DNA from: Actinomycetota bacterium
GTDB lineage: Bacteria; Actinomycetota; Actinomycetes; Nanopelagicales; Nanopelagicaceae
DNA: 20,373 nucleotides
Direction of reading: 5' to 3'
Assembly: GCA_947371865.1 (NCBI GenBank)
Contig: CANBRH010000018.1
Span: 1 to 20,373, forward strand
The translations under genes were made by a program, and so were the position numbers. This document shows, piece after piece, positions 6,108 through 12,773 of the stretch. Position 1 is the stretch's first letter, and the number at the start of each line of letters is the position of its first letter. Under the pieces are notes generated by a model that searched no databases, was not told the DNA's origin, and worked only from the letters and a program-made list of their open reading frames with translations.

Positions 6108-7250
6108 ATGAAACTTTCACAATCACTAAAGGTCGCAGTTGTTGGTGCAGCTGCTTTGACTTTAGCTTTCACCACCACAGCCAATGCCGCCGTTCTCAAG
6201 GCCGCTGGCGCAACCTCAGTTTCAGGAATCATTGACGCTTGCAAGGCTGAATATCAAGCCGCATCCGGTGATTCATACGATTACCCAGGTGGCGGTTCAG
6301 GTGCAGGAAAGACTGCCATCCAGAACAAAACCGTTGACTTCGCTTTCTCCGATTCCGTTCACGCAACCCCAGTTGCTAACGAAATCCACATCCCAACAGT
6401 TATTTGGCCAGTAGGTATCTTGACCAACCTCAACACCACCAAGCCTTTGAACCTTTCCCGTGAAACCATTGCTGGAATTTTCGCCGGCAAGATCACTCGT
6501 TGGAACGACCAAGCAATCGTCGATGACAACAACACCACGACAAACGTTGTTGTTTACAAGAAGGATGCCAAGGGCAACATCGTGAAGGACAAGAACGGCA
6601 CACCAACAGTTCTTCGCACCAACACCGTCAAGATCACACGCACTATGCCAAATCAGCCAATTACCGTTATCTACCGTGCTGATAACTCAGGTACTTCAAA
6701 CAACCTGACCCGCGCCTTGAACAAGATCACTCCTTCTGTCTGGACAAAGTCTCCTGCAGATGCCTTCGCCGCCGCTTTCCCTGGTGACATCACATCCGAT
6801 CCTGTTCACTTCCGTTCAGCTGCAGGCTCCGCTGGAGTTTCACAACTCGCAGCAAAGACCAAGTACTCCATCACCTACGCTGAAATCTCATTCGCTGCTA
6901 CCTACAAGTTGCAACTGACCAACGTCATCAACGCTGCAGGTAACTCGATCACACCAAACTCTGATTCAGCTCTCGCTGCTGCTGCACAAGCAACAGTCAA
7001 CGCCGATGGAACAGTTGCATTCGATTACAACACAACTGATAAGGCTGCTTATCCATTCACAGCAACCACCTATGCCTTGGCTTTGACCAACTACGGTGAT
7101 GCTTCAAAGGCGGCCGCTGTAAAGCAAGCAATTTCTTTCCTTGGTTTTAACTGCCCAGCACTACACCCAGCGCTTGGCTTTGCTCAAACCACCCACAGCA
7201 GTGCATTCGGTATCAAACTTGATACTCAGCTTGCAAAGCTTGGAAAGTAA
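6108..7250 (+). CDS. pstS: Phosphate-binding protein PstS, Sec-secreted (380 aa)
   Basis: The extracellular phosphate-capturing subunit for PstCAB. Phosphate-binding motifs appear in order: AAGATSVSGII, YPGGGSGAGKTAIQNKTVDF with FAFSDS, YRADNSGTSNNLTRAL and RSAAGSAGVSQL. The signal peptide (KVAVVGAAALTLAF core) ends in ANA, with cleavage predicted after residue 27, and has no lipobox cysteine, so it is not an obvious lipoprotein. The ATG at 6108 has GGAGAGG 5 nt upstream; the frame extends to a TTG at 6063, which lies at the start of the likely transcript and lacks a ribosome site. A Lys/Asn/Thr-rich stretch of about 35 residues sits between the TRWNDQAIV and MPNQPITVIYRAD motifs and looks like an insertion. 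Codons are strongly biased to AAG, AAC, TTC and ACC, as in highly expressed genes. Confidence 0.93.
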   Translation: MKLSQSLKVAVVGAAALTLAFTTTANAAVLKAAGATSVSGIIDACKAEYQAASGDSYDYPGGGSGAGKTAIQNKTVDFAFSDSVHATPVANEIHIPTVIWPVGILTNLNTTKPLNLSRETIAGIFAGKITRWNDQAIVDDNNTTTNVVVYKKDAKGNIVKDKNGTPTVLRTNTVKITRTMPNQPITVIYRADNSGTSNNLTRALNKITPSVWTKSPADAFAAAFPGDITSDPVHFRSAAGSAGVSQLAAKTKYSITYAEISFAATYKLQLTNVINAAGNSITPNSDSALAAAAQATVNADGTVAFDYNTTDKAAYPFTATTYALALTNYGDASKAAAVKQAISFLGFNCPALHPALGFAQTTHSSAFGIKLDTQLAKLGK

Positions 7251-7269
7251 TAACTCGTTTCTAACTAAT

Positions 7270-7314
7270 AAAGAAGCGGGCCACCTTGGAGAGGGGTGGC
7301 CCGCTTCTTTTTTT
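7270..7314 (+). terminator. Intrinsic terminator after pstS
   Basis: A perfect 16-bp stem (7270-7285 with 7295-7310, core GCGGGCCACC/GGTGGCCCGC) with a 9-nt loop is followed by a run of T residues. The A-rich left arm means it could also work for the convergent arsR transcript. Confidence 0.93.
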
Positions 7315-7324
7315 CCAAAATCAA

Positions 7325-7612
7325 TTAGTTAAGAAGTTGAATAGCCGATTCCGTTAGTTGGTAATAAGCCCACTTGCCTCTTTGGGTCCTCGTGAGAAGT
7401 TCGGCATCCACCAAGATCTTAAGATGGTGGCTGACCGTGCTCTGTTTGAGACCGGTTTCGGGGGTAAGGTCACAGACACACGCTTCAGAAGTCGAACTCT
7501 GGGCAACGGACATCATGAGTGCCAGGCGCGTGGGATCACCCAAGGCTTTGAACTGGAGTGCCATCTTCTCCAGCACCGGTGGTGATTTAGTGAGCGATAT
7601 CGCCTTAGCCAT
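7325..7612 (-). CDS. ArsR/SmtB-family metal(loid)-responsive repressor (95 aa)
   Basis: A winged-helix repressor that should leave DNA on binding metal. The sequence ALQFKALGDPTRLALMMSVA is the ArsR N-terminal helix pair; EACVCDLTPETGLKQSTVSHHLKIL is the recognition region, and its CVC pair occupies the position of the classic arsenite-binding ELCVCDL motif in helix 3. The wing is LLTRTQRGKWAYYQL. The ATG at 7612 lies 6 nt after a perfect TATAAT (7624-7619) with no Shine-Dalgarno, so the mRNA is likely leaderless; in-frame upstream starts (7627, 7633) would lie at or before the -10 box. It is divergent from the ArsP-like permease and the operator sites between them indicate autoregulation. 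Arsenite is the best-guess inducer, not certain. Confidence 0.88.
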   Translation of the reverse strand: MAKAISLTKSPPVLEKMALQFKALGDPTRLALMMSVAQSSTSEACVCDLTPETGLKQSTVSHHLKILVDAELLTRTQRGKWAYYQLTESAIQLLN

Positions 7613-7618
7613 AGAGGG

Positions 7619-7655
7619 ATTATACATTGACAAACTTCAATATGAAGAGTTTACT
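7619..7655. promoter_or_regulatory. Divergent arsR / permease promoters
   Basis: For arsR, a TATAAT -10 box is read on the minus strand at 7624-7619. For the permease, TTGACA at 7627-7632 and TTTACT at 7650-7655 are spaced 17 nt. The first operator lies inside that spacer, so one bound repressor could block both promoters. Confidence 0.65.
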
Positions 7656-7682
7656 ACGTATAGACAAACTTCGATATGAGGA
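7629..7682 (+). repeat. Two near-identical operator repeats for the ArsR-type repressor
   Basis: A 20-bp unit occurs at 7629-7648 and again at 7663-7682 with two differences, 34 bp apart (about three helical turns). Each contains an imperfect palindrome: CTTCAATATGAAG (7635-7647) and CTTCGATATGAGG (7669-7681). The second copy contains the permease Shine-Dalgarno. Placement in the arsR-permease divergent region supports repressor binding. Confidence 0.7.
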
Positions 7683-7689
7683 GATCAGC

Positions 7690-8859
7690 GTGGAAGAGCT
7701 AAAAGTTCTTGATTCCAGTGCAACTACCTGTTGCACCCCAGCGACTGCGGAAGAAGCTTGCTGTGAGCCAAATACCGGCGAGGCTAGCTGCTGCGGACCC
7801 GATGAAGATGAAGCCTGTTGTCCACAAGTGGTTACCAAGAACAAGTCATTAAATCTCCTGCAATCGATCGCCATTCCCGCTGAGCTGCTAGGCGGCTTCC
7901 TTCTCTCTGATTATTGGATGAACTCATTCCTGCGTTCTCACCTCACTGGCTTTTCCACAAAGGTGGCAGATTCGGTTAGTTTCTTCATCTCTCATTCCAT
8001 CGGCTTAATCTCGCTTTTGGCTTTAATCACTTACTTTGCTGTCTTTGCTCGATCCTTCATCGACACCGAAAAGGTCAGCGCCCGACTTGATAAAACTAAT
8101 TCAACATCCGCTCATGGATTAGCGGCTGCAGTAGGCGTAGCGACCCCGTTCTGTTCTTGCAGTGCCGTTCCCGTCTTTACTGGCTTTGTTCGATCTGGTG
8201 TTCCAGTTAGCCAAGCAATTTCATTTCTCGTGGCAAGTCCTTTGGTTAATGAAATCGCAATCTTCTTGCTGGCTGGAACGGTTGGCTGGGCTATAGCTGG
8301 TCTTTATGCTGCAATGGGCTTTCTCATTGCAGTTGGCGCTGGGTCGGTCCTTCGCAAGTTTGTTACGGCTGCCTGGACCGAAGTACAACCACGCCAAATG
8401 CTTTCGTTTATTGATTCTGCTGGCAACGCCATCAAGCTAACCACTGGTGAGCGCACCTACGCTGCAATGATTGAAGCCGCAGATATCGTCAAGACCACGA
8501 TTCTTTACATTCTCATTGGTGTCGGGCTGGGTGCAGCGATTCATGGTTGGGTCCCCGTAAGTGCAATCAAAGAGATCGTCAGTTGGGGTCCAGTCGCCGG
8601 AGTAATAGCAGCCACAGCAATCGGCATTCCGCTCTATTCAGGTATTGCAACCGTCATCCCGATTATCACAGCGCTCTCTGAAAAAGGAATGCCCATGGGC
8701 ACGTTGCTAGCCTTTTCTATGAGCGTTACAGCTCTCTCATTGCCTGAAGCGATGTTGCTGCGCCGCGTTATGAAACCAAAGTTGTTGGCCATCTACTTCG
8801 CCACCGTGGCCCTCGGGATCATCGTCGTTGGAATTCTCTTCAACATGATTTTGAAGTAA
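7690..8859 (+). CDS. ArsP-like permease (DUF318/PF03773) with Cys-pair-rich N terminus (389 aa)
   Basis: A polytopic membrane permease of the ArsP_1 family, whose characterised members export trivalent organoarsenicals. About eight membrane segments follow a soluble N terminus; the family motif TPFCSCSAVPVFTGF lies near residues 152-166, and a second related LVASPLVNE stretch and IGIPLYSGIATVIP follow. The first 46 residues are unusual: Cys-Cys pairs occur at 14-15, 24-25, 34-35 and 43-44, mostly followed by x-Pro, in an acidic background, resembling metalloid-donor sites. The GTG at 7690 is chosen because GAGGAG ends 6 nt upstream; the longer frame from 7627 would translate the operator DNA. 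It is divergent from the ArsR gene. Substrate (arsenic, antimony or other thiophilic metal) is inferred. Confidence 0.85.
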   Translation: MEELKVLDSSATTCCTPATAEEACCEPNTGEASCCGPDEDEACCPQVVTKNKSLNLLQSIAIPAELLGGFLLSDYWMNSFLRSHLTGFSTKVADSVSFFISHSIGLISLLALITYFAVFARSFIDTEKVSARLDKTNSTSAHGLAAAVGVATPFCSCSAVPVFTGFVRSGVPVSQAISFLVASPLVNEIAIFLLAGTVGWAIAGLYAAMGFLIAVGAGSVLRKFVTAAWTEVQPRQMLSFIDSAGNAIKLTTGERTYAAMIEAADIVKTTILYILIGVGLGAAIHGWVPVSAIKEIVSWGPVAGVIAATAIGIPLYSGIATVIPIITALSEKGMPMGTLLAFSMSVTALSLPEAMLLRRVMKPKLLAIYFATVALGIIVVGILFNMILK

Positions 8860-8875
8860 TACTTTCGAAGGGCTC

Positions 8876-8909
8876 TTGACATTGGCATCAATATGATGTC
8901 AAAATGACA
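8876..8909 (+). promoter_or_regulatory. Promoter and operator of the RHH-DUF4097 operon
   Basis: TTGACA (8876-8881) and CAAAAT (8900-8905) are separated by 18 nt, and the ATG follows 6 nt later, so the transcript should be leaderless. The spacer holds the palindrome CATCAATATGATG (8886-8898), whose TCAATATGA core is identical to the first ArsR operator. TGACA/TGTCA half-sites at 8877-8881, 8897-8901 and 8905-8909 form further inverted repeats, possibly for the RHH protein itself. Confidence 0.62.
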
Positions 8910-8911
8910 CT

Positions 8912-9352
8912 ATGAAGATGTCACTTTTTATCGACCGCCTTACGGGGGACCTCCAAGCCCTTGGTCAGTTAGGTGGTTCAGATACTCAAAGCGCCGTAAC
9001 TCGGCTTCTACCGACGCTAGAACCAGTTCTGCGAACTCGCCTTCTTGAAGCCTTGAGCGAAGTTGCCAGCGATCTCTCGGCCGATTTACCGGGTCAAATT
9101 TTCGAAGCGCGGGTCAATGGCGACGAAGTTTCCCTTATTTCAAAGACAGAAGATGTGCCGGGTCGCGAAGTTCCCGGCGATCTCAGTGCGCGTATTACCT
9201 TGCGCCTGCCCGAAGATTTGAAGTCAAGAATTGAAAAAGCAGCAACACGCGATGGTGTCTCGCTAAACACCTGGCTACTCAAGGCCAGCGAGCGCGGGAG
9301 CTTTCAAGTGAGCACCGGAGTCAAACAACTTAAAGGTAGGGGGAGAAGTTGA
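8912..9352 (+). CDS. Ribbon-helix-helix (HicB-like C-terminal) protein (146 aa)
   Basis: Two parts are visible. Residues 1 to about 65 are mainly helical (DRLTGDLQALGQL, RLLPTLEPVLRTRLLEALSEVASDL). After a loop, ARITLRLPEDLKSRIEKAATRDGVSLNTWLLKA is a ribbon-helix-helix DNA-binding domain of the HicB/Arc type, followed by a basic tail. This build, followed by a DUF4097 gene, matches an actinobacterial pair often labelled toxin-antitoxin HicB family, but there is no HicA toxin gene here, so the label is probably misleading. I expect a transcription factor controlling its own operon. The ATG at 8912 follows a likely -10 box by 6 nt with no Shine-Dalgarno. The stop at 9350-9352 lies 2 nt before the DUF4097 ATG. 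Confidence 0.8.
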   Translation: MKMSLFIDRLTGDLQALGQLGGSDTQSAVTRLLPTLEPVLRTRLLEALSEVASDLSADLPGQIFEARVNGDEVSLISKTEDVPGREVPGDLSARITLRLPEDLKSRIEKAATRDGVSLNTWLLKASERGSFQVSTGVKQLKGRGRS

Positions 9353-9354
9353 TT

Positions 9355-10023
9355 ATGGATACAACCACGAACGTGCTTCGTACCGAGCAATTTGAAATTG
9401 AAAATCCACAAGTAGTTATTAATACTCGATCCAGCCAAGTACTTGTCAAAGAATCGACGGACGGAATGTCTCGGGTGGAAATAACGGGGAGTTCTGACTC
9501 CGCAGCGCGTTTTGCACAAGAAGCGCTCATCGAGCAGAGCGGGCACAAGTTGCTGATTCGGCTTGAGAAGAACAAAGGTGGGATTAGGGATTTGATTGGC
9601 GGCAAAGCCAGTGGAATTTCGGTGACAGCTTGGTTGCCGACCTCGGCCACCATTGAAATTAACGCAGTTTCTGCCGATGTAGATATTGACCAGGTAGTTC
9701 GTTCATTAGATGTGAAGACCGTTTCAAGTGATGTAACTATCCACCGCAATCCCACCTCTGAGTGTGCGGTAAAGACGGTGTCTGGCGATGTCGTTGCGAT
9801 GACTCAAACATCGTGCAAATACGATCTCAAAAGCGTAAGTGGCGACTTTAAGGTCTATGTTGTTCCCGGCTTAGAAATAGAAGTTGATGGAAACAGCGTG
9901 AGCGGGCAATTAAGTTCGGAGATTGCACTAGGAGGAGTTGCTGTGGGCCAACTAGATGCCATTGGATCGGTCACTATCGACGCCAAAACCGTCAGCGGGG
10001 ATTTCACCTTAGCCAGAAGTTAA
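9355..10023 (+). CDS. DUF4097 family beta-strand-repeat protein (222 aa)
   Basis: A repeat protein predicted to form a beta-solenoid. Turns of the VSxD type recur at about 12-25 residue steps: AVSADVDI, TVSSDVTI, TVSGDVVA, SVSGDFKV, SVSGQLSS and TVSGDFTL. There is no signal peptide or membrane segment, so it is probably cytoplasmic. Function is unknown; related proteins are described as putative adhesins on domain grounds, which fits poorly with a cytoplasmic protein. The ATG at 9355 has a strong AGGGGGAG purine run about 9 nt upstream; a TTG at 9349 overlapping the previous stop is too close to that site. It is the second gene of the RHH operon, which lies directly after the ArsP-like permease. 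Confidence 0.85.
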   Translation: MDTTTNVLRTEQFEIENPQVVINTRSSQVLVKESTDGMSRVEITGSSDSAARFAQEALIEQSGHKLLIRLEKNKGGIRDLIGGKASGISVTAWLPTSATIEINAVSADVDIDQVVRSLDVKTVSSDVTIHRNPTSECAVKTVSGDVVAMTQTSCKYDLKSVSGDFKVYVVPGLEIEVDGNSVSGQLSSEIALGGVAVGQLDAIGSVTIDAKTVSGDFTLARS

Positions 10024-10071
10024 TAAACTCCTCCGGTACATCGGGCAATCTCTGAGGGCTTCTTTCCGAGG

Positions 10072-10428
10072 TTAAGCAATCAGAAATTTGATCCCCACGA
10101 GAACAAGAAGCACGCCAAATCCTCGAGAGACCCAAGTATTTCCAATGCTTAATCCGATGTGGGCACCGACGTAGGCCATAACGAAGATTCCAACACCGAT
10201 GGCACTTGCAACTTTGAAATCCACATCACCAGATTTTGCATATCTAATGACTGCAAGTATTCCGACCGGCAACAACATTGCTGCAAGGGATGTGCCGACA
10301 GCCCGGGATGGCGCAAACTTCAGGAATGCCGCCAACATTGGAACAATGACAATGCCGCCGCCAATTCCAAAGAGTCCGGCCAGAGTGCCGGCAATGGTCC
10401 CAATTCCTAACCCGATCATCCAGTTCAT
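10072..10428 (-). CDS. TauE/SafE-family membrane protein, half-size (118 aa)
   Basis: About four membrane segments: NWMIGLGIGTIAGTLAGLFG, GGIVIVPMLAAFLKF, AVGTSLAAMLLPVGILAVI and the C-terminal GVLLVLVGIKFLIA with an amphipathic stretch between. The GIGGGIVIVPML motif followed by AVGTSLAAMLL is diagnostic of the TauE/SafE family, putative exporters of sulfite, sulfonates or other anions. Full-length members have two such units in about 250 residues; this protein has only one, complete from ATG to TAA with no sign of a frameshifted second half, so it probably acts as a dimer. GAAGTGAG lies shortly before the ATG. It converges on the DUF4097 gene, 48 bp away, and no clear terminator is seen between them. 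Confidence 0.88.
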   Translation of the reverse strand: MNWMIGLGIGTIAGTLAGLFGIGGGIVIVPMLAAFLKFAPSRAVGTSLAAMLLPVGILAVIRYAKSGDVDFKVASAIGVGIFVMAYVGAHIGLSIGNTWVSRGFGVLLVLVGIKFLIA

Positions 10429-10518
10429 TGCTAACTCACTTCATATCTCTGTGATGTGCAGTCATGAAAGAAGCGTATCTTCCGATGGGAGAGGTGTTGT
10501 TTTTCGCCTTGGACTAAG

Positions 10519-10592
10519 CGCGCCTGGTAGGAATCGAACCTACGACAACCCGCTTAGAAGGCGGGTGCTCTATCCGACTGAGCTACAGGCGC
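10519..10592 (-). tRNA. tRNA-Arg (anticodon UCU)
   Basis: On the minus strand, GCGCCTG pairs with CAGGCGC, the anticodon stem CCCGC/GCGGG encloses loop CTTCTAA (anticodon TCT), and the T-arm has TAGGTTCGATTCCTA. The discriminator is G and CCA is not encoded. Confidence 0.96.
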
Positions 10593-10661
10593 ATGCGGGC
10601 TGAAGAATGGCCCTTTGAGGGCTGAATCCGGTCAGGTTTTAAGTCTACCGAAGCCACCCGA

Positions 10662-10674
10662 TAAGATTTCGCAT
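10662..10674 (+). promoter_or_regulatory. Likely leaderless promoter of ettA
   Basis: TAAGAT (10662-10667) ends 7 nt before the ettA ATG, with no Shine-Dalgarno between. TTAAGT 17 nt upstream (10639-10644) is a weak -35 candidate. Confidence 0.5.
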
Positions 10675-12342
10675 ATGGCTGAGTTCATATATACGATGAA
10701 AAAGGCGCGTAAAGCGCATGGCGACAAGGTCATTCTCGACGATGTGACTCTCTCTTTCTACCCCGGTGCGAAAATCGGCGTGGTCGGCCCCAACGGTGCC
10801 GGTAAGTCCACCGTCCTTCAGATTATGGCCGGGCTCCAACAACCTTCAAACGGTGAAGCCTTTCTGACCCCGGGCTACACCGTTGGCATTTTGATGCAGG
10901 AACCAAAGTTGGATGACAGTAAAACGGTCCTGGAAAACGTGCAAGAAGGTGTTGCCGAGACCATGGGCTTCCTGCATCGCTTCAATGAAGTGTCAGATTT
11001 GATGGGTCAACCCGATGCCGACTACGACAAATTGTTAGCCGAGATGGGAACCTTGCAAGAACAACTTGACCATCGCAATGCCTGGGAACTCGACTCACAA
11101 CTAGAGCAAGCGATGGATGCACTTCGTTGTCCACCACCTGATGCAGACGTTTCGGTTCTCTCTGGTGGAGAGCGTCGTCGTGTTGCCTTATGCAAACTCT
11201 TGCTGCAGGCACCAGATCTCCTGCTTCTGGACGAACCTACTAACCACTTGGACGCCGAATCCGTTTTGTGGCTAGAGCAACACCTTTCTAAATATCCCGG
11301 CACTGTTGTAGCTATTACGCACGATAGGTATTTCTTGGACAACGTAGCCGAATGGATTCTCGAACTCGATCGCGGTCGTGCTTATCCGTATGAAGGTAAC
11401 TACTCGACTTATCTAGAAAGCAAAGCATCACGCCTGAAAATTGAAGGTCAGAAAGATGCCAAGCGCGCCAAGCGACTTGCTGAGGAACTCGAGTGGGTTC
11501 GTATGAATGCTAAGGGTCGCCAAGCTAAATCGAAGGCACGTCTGGCTCGTTACGAGGAGATGGCAGCTGAAGCCGACAAGACTCGTAAGTTGGACTTTGA
11601 AGAAATTCAAATTCCTATGGGACCACGTTTGGGAAATATTGTTGTTGAAGTGGATCATTTGAAGAAAGGCTTCGGCGAACGCCTTTTAATCGATGATCTT
11701 TCCTTCACCTTGCCACGAAACGGAATCGTTGGTGTTATCGGACCAAACGGTGCGGGTAAAACCACTTTGTTCAAGACCATCTTGGGTATGGAAGCACCTG
11801 ATAGCGGAACCGTGCGAATCGGTGAAACTGTAAAGATTTCATATGTAGATCAGTCGCGTGGTGGGATCGACCCCAAGAAGTCTTTGTGGGAAGTTGTCTC
11901 TGATGGCCTGGATTTCATGAAGGTCGGACAAGTGGAAATGCCGTCGCGCGCATATGTTTCCGCCTTTGGATTCAAGGGTCCTGATCAGCAGAAACCCGCA
12001 GGGGTGCTCTCCGGTGGAGAGCGCAACCGCCTTAACCTGGCGCTGACATTAAAGATGGGTGGCAACTTATTGCTTCTCGATGAGCCAACTAACGACCTTG
12101 ATGTTGAGACTTTGGGTTCATTGGAAAATGCACTTCTGGAATTCCCGGGTTGTGCTGTCGTTATCTCGCACGATCGCTGGTTCTTGGACCGCATCGCAAC
12201 CCACATTCTGGCTTACGAAGGCGATTCTCAATGGTTCTGGTTTGAAGGAAACTTTGAATCGTATGAAAAGAACAAAATTGATCGTCTTGGTGCCGAAGCC
12301 GCTCGCCCACACCGCGTTACCTATCGCAAGCTGACCCGCTAA
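10675..12342 (+). CDS. ettA: Energy-dependent translational throttle protein EttA (ABC-F, 555 aa)
   Basis: An ABC-F ATPase that binds the ribosomal E site and slows the first elongation steps when the ADP/ATP ratio is high. Two ABC domains are present without membrane segments: the first has Walker A GPNGAGKST, signature LSGGERRRVALCKLLLQ and Walker B LLLLDEPTNHLD; the second has GPNGAGKTT, LSGGERNRLNLAL and LLLLDEPTNDLD. Between them is the helical linker rich in basic residues (AKRAKRLAEELEWVRMNAKG). The N-terminal MAEFIYTMKKARKAHGDK start and the total of 555 residues fit EttA exactly. ATG 10675 is chosen on this homology and the -10 box 7 nt upstream. Its stop overlaps the thioesterase ATG (TAATG). 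Confidence 0.95.
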   Translation: MAEFIYTMKKARKAHGDKVILDDVTLSFYPGAKIGVVGPNGAGKSTVLQIMAGLQQPSNGEAFLTPGYTVGILMQEPKLDDSKTVLENVQEGVAETMGFLHRFNEVSDLMGQPDADYDKLLAEMGTLQEQLDHRNAWELDSQLEQAMDALRCPPPDADVSVLSGGERRRVALCKLLLQAPDLLLLDEPTNHLDAESVLWLEQHLSKYPGTVVAITHDRYFLDNVAEWILELDRGRAYPYEGNYSTYLESKASRLKIEGQKDAKRAKRLAEELEWVRMNAKGRQAKSKARLARYEEMAAEADKTRKLDFEEIQIPMGPRLGNIVVEVDHLKKGFGERLLIDDLSFTLPRNGIVGVIGPNGAGKTTLFKTILGMEAPDSGTVRIGETVKISYVDQSRGGIDPKKSLWEVVSDGLDFMKVGQVEMPSRAYVSAFGFKGPDQQKPAGVLSGGERNRLNLALTLKMGGNLLLLDEPTNDLDVETLGSLENALLEFPGCAVVISHDRWFLDRIATHILAYEGDSQWFWFEGNFESYEKNKIDRLGAEAARPHRVTYRKLTR

Positions 12343-12752
12343 TGCGCTTCTCGGGAAAGGCGCACGTGCGCTGGGATGATTTGGATGCATTCGGCCACGT
12401 CAACAACGCTACGTACCTCACCTATGCTCAGGAAGCACGCTCGGATTTCTTTTGGTTCCAACGAGTGCGCGAAGGTTCAACCCCCATACTCAGTGACATG
12501 GTCGTTGGACGTGCCGAAGTTGATTTCATTAAGCCAATTTATGAAGGCAGCTTCGATCTTCAGGTTGATATGTGGGTTACCAATATTGGCAATTCATCCT
12601 TCGCGATGGAGTACGAACTCATTAGCAAAAATGGTTTACATGCGCGGGTGAAATCTGTTCAAGTTGCGGTCAGTCATGAAACGAAAAAATCCAGACCACT
12701 AACCGATGCCGAGCGCGACTTTCTTTTGCAATACCTAGAAGCAGCAGTCTGA
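12342..12752 (+). CDS. Hotdog-fold acyl-CoA thioesterase, 4HBT type (136 aa)
   Basis: The protein starts MRFSGKAHVRWDDLDAFGHV and continues NNATYLTYAQEARSDFF. The D-x-DAFGHVNN-x-x-Y motif is the active-site region of YbgC/FadM-type 4HBT thioesterases, with the Asp as catalytic residue and the helix ATYLTYAQEAR as the hotdog sausage. The strands VVGRAEVDFIKPIYEG and FAMEYELISKNGLHARVKSVQVAVS complete the fold. It would hydrolyse acyl-CoA thioesters in the cytoplasm; chain length cannot be told. The ATG overlaps the ettA stop by one base, so translation is coupled. A GH13 gene follows after 21 nt. Confidence 0.9.
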   Translation: MRFSGKAHVRWDDLDAFGHVNNATYLTYAQEARSDFFWFQRVREGSTPILSDMVVGRAEVDFIKPIYEGSFDLQVDMWVTNIGNSSFAMEYELISKNGLHARVKSVQVAVSHETKKSRPLTDAERDFLLQYLEAAV

Positions 12753-12773
12753 CCTCCCGAAAGAAGGAATCTG

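Noticed and set aside
7627..7689. Upstream extension of the permease to 7627
   Set aside because: It would translate the -35 box and operators; the GTG at 7690 has a strong GAGGAG site.
7620..7874. Minus-strand Ser/Gln-rich open frame
   Set aside because: Its repetitive sequence is the reverse of the Cys-pair repeats of the permease; it crosses both operators and has no independent support.
8912..10023. HicAB toxin-antitoxin system
   Set aside because: There is no small HicA-type dsRNA-binding toxin; the partner is a DUF4097 repeat protein of 222 residues.
10024..10071. Terminator between DUF4097 and TauE genes
   Set aside because: Only weak pairings without a T-run are present.
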